Of a DNA stretch of 64,000 nucleotides, positions 12,751-24,492 are shown one piece after another. The DNA lies in contig CAMPDV010000317.1 of the NCBI GenBank assembly GCA_946699065.1, positions 186,001-250,000 on the forward strand. The letters run 5' to 3'. A model generated the notes under the pieces. That model was not told the DNA's origin and did no database searches. It saw only the letters and a program-made list of their open reading frames with translations. The position numbers and the translations under genes were made by a program. Position 1 is the first letter of the stretch; each line of letters begins with the position of its first letter. This DNA is from Loxodes magnus. Taxonomy: Eukaryota > Ciliophora > Karyorelictea > Loxodida > Loxodidae.

Positions 12751-13617
12751 TAATTTCCAAATGCTTATAGTGACAAGCAGCAATACCTAGTAGATAATAT
12801 TTTTTAATTTTATAAATACTTCTAATATAGCAATAAACCATGATACTTAGTGTTGATACATAAATAAAAATTTAACTCTATTTGGGTATTTGGACTAACA
12901 GAATAGAAGTGCTTAGAAAGTAATACTTATTGTGGGAGTAGTTGAGGTTTTCTATTTTCCGTATTTTTGATTATATAGAATATAGGAAGGCCACATTTAT
13001 TTGCTTTCCTTAAAAACAAAAAATCGTTATTAACTTCCTCTATAAATTCTTAATTTTTCCATAGTGGCAGAGGTATTAAAAAAGATATTTTTTAAAGCAA
13101 AGATAAGAAGATGATATGCCAACTCTTAAAATTAAAAATAAAGGATTATATTAAAAGTTAAAAGGGACTAGTCTAAGCAAACCATATTATAAAGCAAGTA
13201 TTTATCCTTAAACTTATTATAGTGTAATTTTGTATATCATTTGAACTATCAATTTAACATGAATGTTAACATTATATATTTTCTTAAGGTATATTAGTTA
13301 ATCCTCCGTTATTGTTTAGAACTATTTTGGAATAAAGCTATTTAAAATATAAATAAATATCAGCAGTTTTCTGTAATTCCAAAGATAAGTTTCTAGTTGC
13401 TATTTTAGAGGATATCAGAACTAGATCTTTAAATATAAAATAATGGATGAGGAGTATGATCACTCTATATATAGTAAACTTATAGAAGTAAAAACCAACC
13501 AAAATGACAGAGACTTTTAATATTTTCTTAAGTAATAACCTAAGAATCAATTCAGCAACAGGTTTATTAGTAAGAAGGTTGATAGTAGAGATGCTAAATA
13601 AAGTATCTAAATATTAA

Positions 13618-14231
13618 ATGAGATTTTATTATTACCTTAGCTGTATTAAATCAAACTTTAAAACTGAGACTAAAAATAGAATCCAGCAAAAGTAGTAAAT
13701 AACTCTTGAGAGCTATTTGGCTAAGAAAATCTCTATGGCTAGTTCTGATTATTTTAATGAAGTGTTGCAACTAGTACCGATAATTAATTTCAGTAAAATA
13801 GAAATTATTAGAGAAACACTCTTTGAAGAGTTCACTATTATGCGTTAGAAAATAACTTAATTTTGTGTAACTGTTGATATATTAGAAGCAGTTACTGTGT
13901 TGATGAATTACTTCCTAATAACTATTTTTCTATACATAGAAATGAAGAAGGAACGATATCTTGTATACTATCGTTAAAAACACTAATAGATATTAAAAAT
14001 AGATAAAATCCTAAAGTGAAATAATATTTAGAATAGCATTATACAATTATTATTGATCTAATACACTATGAAGGTAAAGGCATAACTCTTGAAGGCACTG
14101 GAATATTTATTTTTGATTTATAAAAAAGACTAATATTTATGGCATAAAGTTAGAGAGCGGACGTTTAAGTAGTATAAGATTTATTGACGCAATTTTTTAA
14201 TTTCGCAATCATAAAATATTTTTTTCAGTGA
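13618..14231 (+). pseudogene. Amidinotransferase (DDAH/CtlX-like) fragment
   Basis: The plus strand encodes the N-terminal half of a citrulline/dimethylarginine-type amidinotransferase: an F..ET..N..Q segment near the start, then LPNNYFSIHRNEEGTI (the family's PNNW.S.H.dG signature), then LEGTGIFIFD…FMAQSQRAD, matching LEGTGS.V.D…A..S.R. Members hydrolyse guanidino groups (arginine, citrulline or methylarginines). The start ATG 13618 is chosen because the family N-terminal motif follows it. The frame changes once near 13902, where no GT..AG intron of the right length fits. The C-terminal half with the catalytic Cys was not found after TGA 14229-14231. It is therefore either a decayed gene or one whose remaining exons I cannot see. 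ATG ORFs on the other strand are shadows. Confidence 0.6.
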
Positions 14232-17211
14232 ATAAAAAAGGTAGAGATGTATAAAATTTAAATGCTAACGATCTAATATAATTATATGATTAGCATTTTA
14301 TCAAATTGTTTATAAGTAATCAACAACTACTTGAGCTCTTACTTAGTAAATTTAAGTAGATATATATTTGTTTATTCCTTCTTAAGATGTAAAATAAATA
14401 GTTTGATTTTGCTAATAAAATCTAAGTTTTATAAATTCTAATTATATCATTATTAAAATACTTGCTTATTATAATTAAAATAAAAACTGATTGGATTCTT
14501 AATACTTTATTAATACTCAACTCTATCAATAGAACTTAAAAGTTTACGGTATTTTTAGTTAGTTTATTCTAACTATTTGCAGATACCTTAACCTTTTGAT
14601 TGCATAAATTTAGGATTATAAAATATCCTAGTTTTATAACAATTTTCCAGTTACTACTTACACTATCTTCAGCTTATATAAAGATTTAATCTTCTATTAT
14701 TAATAAAAGAATAATTGAAAGAAGCTTAAAGAATATTAATAAACTTATGAGCAATAAAAGATAAAAAGCTAAAGACTACTTAAATAAACTTAAATAGAAC
14801 ATAAATATTCTATTAATTAAAACTAATAGCATTCCTTTAAAAACGTCCTAAAAATAAACTATCATGGTTACTTAATTAGTTAGTGCTATTAAGATATATT
14901 AATGAAATCAATTATTCAATTATATGATTTAAAACAATTAAAAATAAAATGTACTAACAAGAAAGGCGATTAATAATAAACTAAGTCAGCTATATTTAAA
15001 TATAGTTGCTTGATATAATTTAGATTTAGATTGTTATATGGCTAATATTTAAATATTTATTTATTTCCTTTAAATAATTGAAAGAATTTAGAATTTTTTT
15101 TCTTTGAAAAGATAGAAAATTTTATAACTTTTTTCAGCAGCAAAAGTTTGTCAATCATATTTAATACAACTAAGAGAGTATTATATTTTAAACTAACCTA
15201 AAAGAATGATTATGAGGATAGAGTGATTTGATTTAAGAAATCTCAGAAATATTTACAATTTTTAACTTTATTATCGACTAAGAATTTTTAATGCTTATAC
15301 TCAACAAATAAAATATAAAACCTCTTTAAAATTAAAATCCTTCATATAAAAGATTTACTCAAACCTCTTACAAAGAATACTAACAATTAGAAAAGCACTA
15401 TTAAATGAATTTGCATTTAATAATAAACCTTATTTATTTATTTTTTATTAATATGGTTTTCCATATCCAATTCATTTTTTCCTTCAAATACTTTACTTAG
15501 AATCAATGCAAGATTTTCAAGACATTTAATGAAAGGCTTGCTTTTCTATTTATAATTTATTATATATTTCTTCAAAGAAAAATTAAAGTGTGAAAACACA
15601 TAATCAAATTTATTTTATTTCCTAGCATACTTTTAAAAATATCTTTTTAAGCTAAAAAATCGTTTTAGACTATTTCTAAAAATTTGTTTATTTGGGAAGC
15701 TTTGATTTGAAAACTTTAACCATATTATTATAGCAAAAGTATTGCTCATAGTAAATTGGGCTAAATTTCAGATAAATTAAGCTCCCATTTTACTAAGATT
15801 GCTTAAATTAAAATTTAAATACCAACACATACTTAATTTGGATTGCTAGGAATTTTTTTAATAATTTAAAAGCTGATGCAATGAAAAGGTAACAGAAACT
15901 ATGATTAAATGATTAAATAATTTAAATTTTCATAAATAATGATATTCATATTATAAATTAAATGAAAAGCATATGAAATATTTCATTACAACTTTATTTT
16001 CTCTAGTTTGATCATAATCTTACGCATAAGACACACAACTTAATTAAAAATTAGAATATATAAATGCATAATTTATTTATTGCCTTTATAATGGAATTAA
16101 GTATATTTATAAATTTATATATGTTATTTATTTTTATTTATACTCTATTTTTTAAATTGCTTTACTATTTTACCCAAATTAGGCTTGTTTGGTAAGGTGC
16201 AAATGCAAAGTTAAAAAATATCTAAATAAATATAAACAAATACCATGCTTATCATGGAAAGCCTTTTTTTTTCTTATTAAAAGAATAATATATTGATATA
16301 TGATACTATGAGTATACACTACTTCAGTTCTAAAAAGCTTTGGAACTTACGGAATCTTTATTTTAGATAAATTATTATAAAGAAGAGGAATAAAGCATTT
16401 GAAATAATGATTTCATTCTACTTTAAAGCAAATTAATTATTAACTCAAAAAGTTACTTCTGAATATCCATTAATTTATTCAGCTTCATAAAGTAAATTAC
16501 CATCAAACTTTTGGGTTATACATAAGTTGGCAAAAAAATGTATAATTCCTAAATAAAAATTATAAAAGGCAAAAATTTAAAATTTCTTAAATTAAGAGAC
16601 CAAAACAAGCTTATTTTATTTTTGCCTTTAAGATTAATTGCGTATAATTTGCTGAATTAGTGGTACTTTTTCTAAGATTTTATTAAAAAATAAGCATTTT
16701 TAAATATAACAATTATGATTTAAGAAATATAAGCTTTAGATATTATATTTTAGAAAGAATTAAATTATTTATTTATTTTAGTTGTAAATTACTTAGTTTT
16801 TCATATAATTGCCCTCTTTTATATGAATCACTATAAAAATTATTATTTTTAATTAAAGTTTCAACTTTATTTTATTAAATTTAAGATCTTCAATGAGAAA
16901 AAATACTAAAATCAATCATCAAAAATGAATCTAATTTAACTAATTTTTTCTAATGCTTATAACTTATATATCATCAACAAAATAATCTTGAACTCCTTTT
17001 ATTTTTTATGTTAGGATTATTTCAAAATACCTTAAACATTCTAAAATGAGCAGCGTCTAAGATCTAAATAAACTAGCATTTTGTTTTAGCAAAATTAAGT
17101 TTAATTATCTATTTTAAAGCCTTTAACTATAGCCAAATTGAAATTGTTAAAACTTAAATTAATTATTTTTATTTTATTTTGAGAATCATTAAGAAATATT
17201 ATATATATAAA
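14232..17211. other. A+T-rich interval, nothing identified
   Basis: Long A/T runs, no domain or RNA gene recognised on either strand. A weak coding-like stretch on the minus strand around 14530-14700 could not be supported. Confidence 0.5.
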
Positions 17212-18050
17212 ATGCTCCTAAGAAATAACCTAGAAAATTAGCAGGATATTGATTAATAAAACTCGCTCATTGAAATTTACTTAAGGAGCTAATAAAAAAA
17301 TTTAGTAATAAATCTGAGACTTAAATTAACGAATCAATTCTCAAATATATAGTTCAACAACTATAAAATGAAAACCAATGGTTAAAAACGGAAATTAACA
17401 TTTTGGCTTCAGTGTTGCAAGTCATTAAGAATTGAAAAATACGAGTAAAAATTAGAAGAATTAATAAGCCGAATAATTATAAATAACTCATTTTCCATCA
17501 TAGTCCTAATAAGATCCTATGGTATTTGAAGAACAGAATGCAAAAATTCTTTCGAATCGGAAAAAAATTCTAAAATTTTAAAAATGTCAAAAATGCCTAA
17601 AAATAGGTAATGACTGAAAGAATTATAAAACAAGAGGCTTTTGCTGTTAGAAGATTGGCATATTTTTAGAAAATGCTGGTATTTTTTAGATAAAACTAGA
17701 ACTAAATACCTAAAAGATATGAAATAAAAGACTAAATTATGCTACTCTCCAGAAGGAAAGATCTAAAAGAAAAGATATATAGTAGAGATTAATTACTATT
17801 AGGAATAGAAATACTCAAAAAAGAAGAACAAAATAAATGTTTGGGCAAAAATGAGATTGAAGAAAGACTCCTGTGGTCGAGAAAGTTTAAATTTAACAAA
17901 CCGTTACATAATAGAAGAAGTGAGTTCCGAAGAAGATTGCAATGATCCTATCATCTCAAAAGCAACTTACAAATTTATCAGTGATAAACATAATAATGAA
18001 AATATCACTTTAATTATCAAGGTTTTATCAACCATTCATCTTAAATAGTT
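17212..18050 (+). CDS. Uncharacterised lysine-rich ORF, possibly transposase-derived
   Basis: An ATG at 17212 opens a frame continuing past 18050 (next TGA near 18260). The stretch is somewhat richer in G+C than its surroundings, and the last third looks most protein-like: IVEINYYQEQKYSKKKNKIN, VWAKMRL, then NRYIIEEVSSEEDCNDPIIS. The pattern V-E-I-x…K-Y-x-K…V-W…I-I recalls the first catalytic strands of IS1595/Merlin-type DDE transposases. However, the acidic residue after V-E-I is Asn here and no terminal inverted repeats were found, so this is a guess. The other two frames are also open and partly basic, so even the frame is uncertain. Confidence 0.25.
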
Positions 18051-21000
18051 TAAGAATCATTAATAAAAAATCGATAAAGCATCAAATTAAAAATATTATT
18101 TTTTATATATTTTCACAAATCTTCAAATTCTTCAATTAAAAAAATTAATAAATTAGAATTTTGTTGCATTTATTATATTATCAACAAAATAATATATTCT
18201 AATAAATAAAAAATTTACAAGCCATAAAAGATTTATTTAAGCATATTTTTTTATATCTTGACAAAATATTTTTCGCATTTTTTATGTGATTAAAATTGAA
18301 ATGTCAAATCTAAAATTATAATTTAAAATCAACTATAATCTTTTTGATAACCCTTGTATAAATTTTAAGAATTTCATAATAAATGAAAAATTAAATATCT
18401 TCAAAAGAAATCTAAGGACCCATCTGTGGTTATTATTAATCATTTAAAAGCTTAAAAAAATATTTCCTACGTTAAATGGAATTATTCAAGTGAAATTACT
18501 TTTTATTATTCTTTTAAACTATAAAAAAATTTATGAAAGATATGCTGATAATCTAATAATAAAAATACAATTATTTTTTCTTAGTTAAATTATTTTAATT
18601 TTCATAAAGAAAAAAAGTAATTATTTATTTAAAAATATTAAAGAATTATTATTAAAATTACTTTCAACTAAAATTACAAAATAAAAGCTTTAAAAATAAT
18701 TCCTAAAACAAAATTAAAAATAGTGAGTACTATCGATTCTAAATATATAATTTTTTATTAGTATCTAATTAAAAAAAATCTAAATAGAAAACTTCTAGTA
18801 GGCTTTAAACCCATTAAATGAATAGATTTTAAAGATAAAGTGGTAAAAAAATTTATTAAAATATACAACTATATTTTATTTAAAAATATATAAAAGAGAA
18901 TCAAAAATTTAAATAAAAATTAATAAATTCTTTCTTAATTATGAAAGTTCAGACATTTATATTTTATAAGATATACCTAAATTAGAAAAAATTTGGAGAC
19001 AAAATAATTATTTATGATTTCATTTATATTTTCTAGCATTGACTCTTAATATCTACTTTCTTTCATTTTTATATACATTTTTTTGTGATATCAATTTACT
19101 AAGCTAAAAGCTGTTAAATTATTTTTTTCAGAAGTTTAATATGAAAATAAGAAACTACAGAAAAAGAATAAAATAAGTAGATAAGAAATGAGAAGAGTAA
19201 ATCTAATATAGTTTCTTATATTTATTCTAGATGTAAATAATTTAATCAAATAAAAGACAATACTGTTTGCTAATTTTCTTTCAATATCTAAATTTTATTT
19301 TATACGAAAATTCCTCTAAAATTACTTTAAAAATTCTTCTTATTAAAGTTTAAAATAGTTAAAAATCATTAAAATGTTTAATATTTAAAAGATATATAAT
19401 TCAAAAATTAATAAAATTTAAGCTATCTTTATACAAAAAATTATCTAATTTAAAGAAGAATCAACATAGTTATAATCCTTTTTAATTATATCTATTTATA
19501 TTTTTAATTACTTTTTCTCTATAATCTTAAATTTTATAATTAGAATTATCTTTTACATAAACAACTCCGAGTAGAATATTCAATAAGCTTAAATCTTTTT
19601 AAAGAAGAATAAAATAATCCTGCTAATAAAAAGGGATAGTTAGAATAAAAATTATTTTAATTGAAGAAATTAATAGCTCTTAATTATTAATTTTTATTAG
19701 TTTTAAATTGTTTCATACTTTTAGTAATTTAGTATAACTTATAATTGCGGTTTCATCTTTATTTGGTTTATCACATATTAAGTTTTTTTTATTGTAGTCG
19801 CCAAAAACTCGTTTGAATCTTCAATGTCATAAATCTTGATAAATTTAAAATTAATTTCCTTAATTTATTTCTATAGGTCAAATGCCAATTCTTCTCCATT
19901 GGATTGCATTTTGTTTATTTGAATAAGGGTGCTTCTTTATTTGCTTGGAGTATTTTTTTTACTGTAAAGTAAATAATATTAATTGCAACAAATCCTAAAT
20001 AAATTTTTTAAAGCATCTATAAATTTTGAAAAAGATCACTTTCAGAAAAATATTTAATGAGCAATATTTTATAAAGTTTAATTAGATAAAAAAATAAAGG
20101 AGAATCAATATGATCAGCAATGGAGTGTTATTTAGATATTATTGAACTTTAAGAGCATTAAATTGTTAATTAAAATTCTTAATAGCACTAGAGCTTTTCG
20201 ATTAATTTTTTAATATTTCTAGAAATTTAAAATATTTCTATATGCTGGCAAAAATTATAATATTTGTTATCCATATTAAGTATTTTGAATTTCTATAATT
20301 TTAGACAAAAACTTTGCTAAATTTTATACTTGATTTTTTGAATCAATTTTAAGATTGAATTTATTTAATAACTCAGTATCTATTAATAAAAACATATTCA
20401 GAATTGTAAAAAAGTGAGATTCAGAATTTGAAAACTATACTTATTATGCAAAAAATATTTTCCAGATTATTCTATCTGAAATATATAAAATCATTTGAAA
20501 TGTATCATTATAAAAATTATAATGGCTATGAATATTATTGTTTAAAATGTATATTATTTTAAAAGATATTAAATAGAAGAAATTTATAGAAAATAATAGA
20601 TTTCTATAGTAAAATACCCTTTATCTTAAATATCTCAATCTGATCTTTTTTTTCTAACTAAATAACTTGCTTTTCTAAAGTTGATTTATCTATTTTTATA
20701 GATATTCTAAAATTAATGAATAGAAAAATATTTTCTTAATGAAGCATTTTTATGAGAAGAAACTCAAAAATAAATATTTATTAGTGGAAAGTTATATAAA
20801 AAAAAGTAAAAATTAAAGAACTTCATAAACTTCAACAAAAAAAGTCAATAGCATAATGATATGTGAAAGCATTATAATAATTTAATATTGTTACTTACAA
20901 TAATTAAATTTTCTAGTAAAATGCAGTTTAAAAGGATAAATATTTTATATAGAATCTAGAATTGCTTCAAAAATAAAAATTATTTTGCTAATTAATAAAG

Positions 21001-21787
21001 AAATTTAATTATCACTTTTTTATATCTTAAATGTGAAAATTAATACCAAAGAAATCATGTTGAAATATATCTAAAAAGCTTAAAATAGATTATATTGAAA
21101 AATTTATAAAAAAGTTATAATTTTATAATTAAAACTTTAATAATAAAATAAAAAATCAATTTAAGAATATTTTTACTAGAAATAGAGATGTAAACTTTAA
21201 CTTTTTTCTTAACAAAAATTATCTAAATAAAAGACATTGAATATTAAATTTATCAAACAAATAAATTAACTATTATCAAAAATATTTAAATTATAATTAA
21301 AAATTAAGATAAGCTTTGAAAGAAATTTTTCAATTAAAAATATTTTAAGTTTAAAAACCTTCCATTCGTAAATAAAGTTTTTTGAAAAATTAATATAACT
21401 TAAATGAAATTCTATAAATAAGTCTTAGGTCTTATTATTTTAAAAACCTGCATAAAATTTATCTTAAAGAATTTCAAATTTTTTTTGTTTAACTCTATAT
21501 TTAAAAAAATGAAAATCTTTCATTAATTATTAATTATGATAACATTACTCCAAGCAAGGAAGTAACTAAGAAAATTTATTATTTCTTTAGATTTCTGAAT
21601 AAGCTTAAACATCTAGAATGTTAGATGTTTGTTTTTTAAATTACTTAAAGAAGCAAAGAAAAATATTTTAGAAAAATGATGCATTTTGTTTAAAAATTCT
21701 AGTTACCGCTCATCGTAAAATCTCCTAAATAGCATTTTTTTCTAAACTTTAGAAATAAAATTAATAATTTTGGAGATAGAAAAAAAA
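18051..21787. other. Very A+T-rich spacer, nothing identified
   Basis: Among the most A+T-rich parts of the window. A slightly less A+T-rich patch at about 19740-19950 gives short readable stretches on both strands but no recognisable family. Confidence 0.6.
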
Positions 21788-22426
21788 ATGGAGCAAAACA
21801 TTTGACTTTCAAGAAACCAAATTAAAAACGCTAAAAAGAAAGCCACTAGAAAATTATTGAAAAAATAACTAAAGCAAGAGCGTTCAAGTTCTTCACCTGA
21901 AGGAAAAATTATGATCGGAACAGTTGAAATGAACGAATCTAAATCTGACAATGACCAACAACTGTAAGATCTACTACAAAAAATGAGGAAGTAAATATCT
22001 AATTATGAAGAAGTTATCTATAATCAAGGAGAAAAAATCAGAGAACTTATGAATAATATAGATGACTAAAACAACGAACTACTGATATTAAGACGGCAAT
22101 TAATCTAAAACAATTTGGTTACAGAACAGTAACTATATGAATAGTCTTAATCAAACTTTAAATAAGCTCAAAAAATGGACATTGAAAATGTTCCTTTCTA
22201 AAAATAAGAAAAAAATAATTAAAATGATTTAACTCCAGATACAAGTATAATAAAGAGAATTGAAAAAATTGAATAAAAAATCTTTTAAAAAATATATGTG
22301 TAAAATCAAAAGAAGAAATGTTGATACTGCAATTAAGATAATCACATTTTGCGGCAATGTCAAGGATGAAAAAAATTCAAAATATCAGAAGAAAAAAGAA
22401 TGTGAAGAAATATTAACAAATTATGA
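21788..22426 (+). CDS. LINE ORF1-like protein: coiled coil plus CCHC zinc knuckle
   Basis: ATG 21788 opens a frame encoding about 212 residues: a basic N-terminus (NAKKKATRKLLKK), a Ser/Pro linker, a long coiled-coil segment (LLQKMRKQ, EEVIYNQGEKIRELM), and a CCHC knuckle C-W-Y-C-N-Q-D-N-H-I-L-R-Q-C at about 22319-22360 (C-x2-C-x4-H-x4-C). This is the usual make-up of a LINE ORF1 nucleic-acid-binding protein; a gag origin cannot be excluded. The related protein at 23515 has TGG where this one has the TGA of RMWRN, supporting TGA = Trp here. The end is taken at a later in-frame TGA and is uncertain; the frame remains readable beyond it. Confidence 0.6.
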
Positions 22427-23514
22427 TTAACTAAAACTGGTATATGCAGGCAGAAATTGATCATAAGAAACACCGAAAATCATCCGTGGTAACCTCCATC
22501 ATACAAAAAGAGGTTGTGGTATACATCCACGCATAAAAAAATGGCGGAGCGAAACTGGTTGGAAGCCCAGGGAACTCCAAATACTTAACTTTTAGTTCAT
22601 ATTATTATTATTATAATTTTGGAGATACAGAAATTTTTCAATGAAATTGCATTTTTAATATATAAAAGGAAAGTTATTTCAGTATCTAAATTTTTCTAGC
22701 AAAAACTTTTAATAATTAAAAAAGATTAATTCCATGAAATTTAATAAATAGAGCGAAAAAATAATGAAGAACAATTAAAAAAGGATAAAATTCAAAAATT
22801 CAAACAAATATAAATATCTAAATCTCATCTACAAAAGATAATCCATTTTATAATTTTATGTCCTCTAACATCTTCAAGTAAAATTTTTTTTTTTAATTTA
22901 AATGCTTAACATTTATTATATTATTAAATATTAAAAATGATAACTATATAAAATTATAAATAATTTTCAAACTATTTGAAATAAATTTAATAATTATTGA
23001 TTTAACTTTTGAAATTATAAAGATAAAAAAGGTAGAAAATTTCTTGCTTAAACAATAGAAAAAATATCAAATTATGGCTTTTATTATTCTACTTACAAAA
23101 ATAGTTTTTATATTTTTAGATATGAATTAATAAGATTATTTTTTTATAATTTATTAACAAATGATAAAATATTGTTTTATTAAAAGTTTATAGTTTTTAT
23201 TAGTAAATAAAACTTACTAAAAATTCAAAAATATAACATTCATTAAGTGCATATTATATAAAGGAATTAAATTTAAGTTTAATCTTTAAATTAATTTTGT
23301 CCTTAGTCGAATAAATAAAAAATTTTTCCAAATTTTTATTTTTCTATTCAGATTAAAAAAATTATTTAAATTTTCCAATCGTAAATTATAGAAAAACAAA
23401 TTCCCTTAATTTTCTTTCTTTAAATATAAGTTTTTTTATAAGATGCAATTTTAAAAAAATTCAAATGAAATAATTTCTTATATAATGATTTACTATAAAA
23501 AATTAATATAAAAA
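22427..23514. other. Spacer with a short G+C-richer patch at about 22480-22580
   Basis: Mostly A+T-rich. The patch near 22490-22580 contains complementary stretches (AACCTC…GAGGTT and GTGG…CCAC) that could fold into hairpins, and in the upstream frame it would extend the ORF1-like protein. It may be the 3' part of that element. No tRNA fold was recognised. Confidence 0.35.
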
Positions 23515-24492
23515 ATGGAATAAAGCTTCAGAAAGGGTTTCTACACCACCTCCTCGTAGTAGGAGAGAAAACCGGAAGCTATCTCTCGATAGTCTTCTTC
23601 TTAATAACCCTAAACTTTTTCTTAATAACCTTAATTATACGGGAAATAAACCAACTACGAGGAAAAAAAAATCCAGAAAACAACACATGTGGAAACACCT
23701 ACGTCGTAAGAAAAACCTAGGAAGCAACTGAAGTCAGAAATATATCAGGAGGTTTCTGAATTTGATCCTTCTGGCCAGATGAGCATGGAGTAGCTCATCA
23801 AAGTGGTACCTAACCTCAAGAAAGAGGTTAGAAAACTAAGAATGGAGAACAAGAAGCTAGCCGAATAAATCCAACATAGGTTACAAGAAACCCTAGACAT
23901 CAGGATGGCAAACTAGGAGAGGGAACTTTACGCTCTTTGAAATTACTAGCGAGAGTAATTCAGTTAGACGAACTCCTAAGTACAGAGAATTCAAGATTAG
24001 AGTCAACAGATCGAAAACATATTGCAAAGCCAGAAAAAAATTCAAAACAAGCAGAATCCACTGGAGTAGAATTTAAATTCCGATAGGATGGAAATAGAAA
24101 AGACCTCTAAATTGGAAATGCAACAAGTACCAAAGGTGAGAAAACTGTGTTATTATTGCAAGAGTTCATGACACCTATGAAGACAATGGGCAGCTTTCCA
24201 GAAAATCAAGGAGAAATCTTGGAAAAGACAAGTCCAAATATCAATAAGGAGAAAGAAAAATTAAATTTGATGCAGAGAAAATGGGGAAGTATATAGAAAA
24301 AAATCGAAACTCGAACCTGAAAAACTTGGAGTAGGAGCAAGAACTAAAAAGGTATGAGAAAAAAGACAAGATGAACAAGATTCAAGGGAATTACGGCTAG
24401 ACTCAAGTAAGAAAATTCTAACTTTAAAACTTATTTTAAGCAGTGATTTGATGTCACTGCCAAACAATTTTAATTTAATTTAATTATAATGA
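23515..24492 (+). CDS. LINE ORF1-like protein, apparently intact (325 aa)
   Basis: One clean frame from ATG 23515 to TGA 24490-24492. The N-terminal 80 residues are rich in Gln, Ser and Thr. Next is a conserved block FDPSGQMSMEQLIKVV, then a long coiled coil (KEVRKLRMENKKLAEQ, NQERELYALWNYQREQ). A knuckle-like segment C-Y-Y-C-K-S-S-W-H-L-W-R-Q-W follows, in which the last metal ligand is replaced. The tail is basic. Paralogues of the same block lie at 40677 and on the minus strand near 50.2 kb. Probably the RNA-binding first protein of a non-LTR element; no ORF2 follows within 2 kb. G+C content and codon quality stand out from the A+T-rich flanks. Confidence 0.7.

Noticed and set aside
13021-13980. 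A continuous, protein-looking frame on the minus strand opposite the amidinotransferase
   Set aside because: It reads smoothly only because TAA/TAG are sense. The plus strand carries a recognised enzyme family over the same bases, so the minus frame is a shadow. This also warned me not to trust open frames elsewhere.
22480-22580. tRNA or small structured RNA gene
   Set aside because: Complementary stretches exist, but no cloverleaf, anticodon arm or conserved T-loop sequence could be placed.
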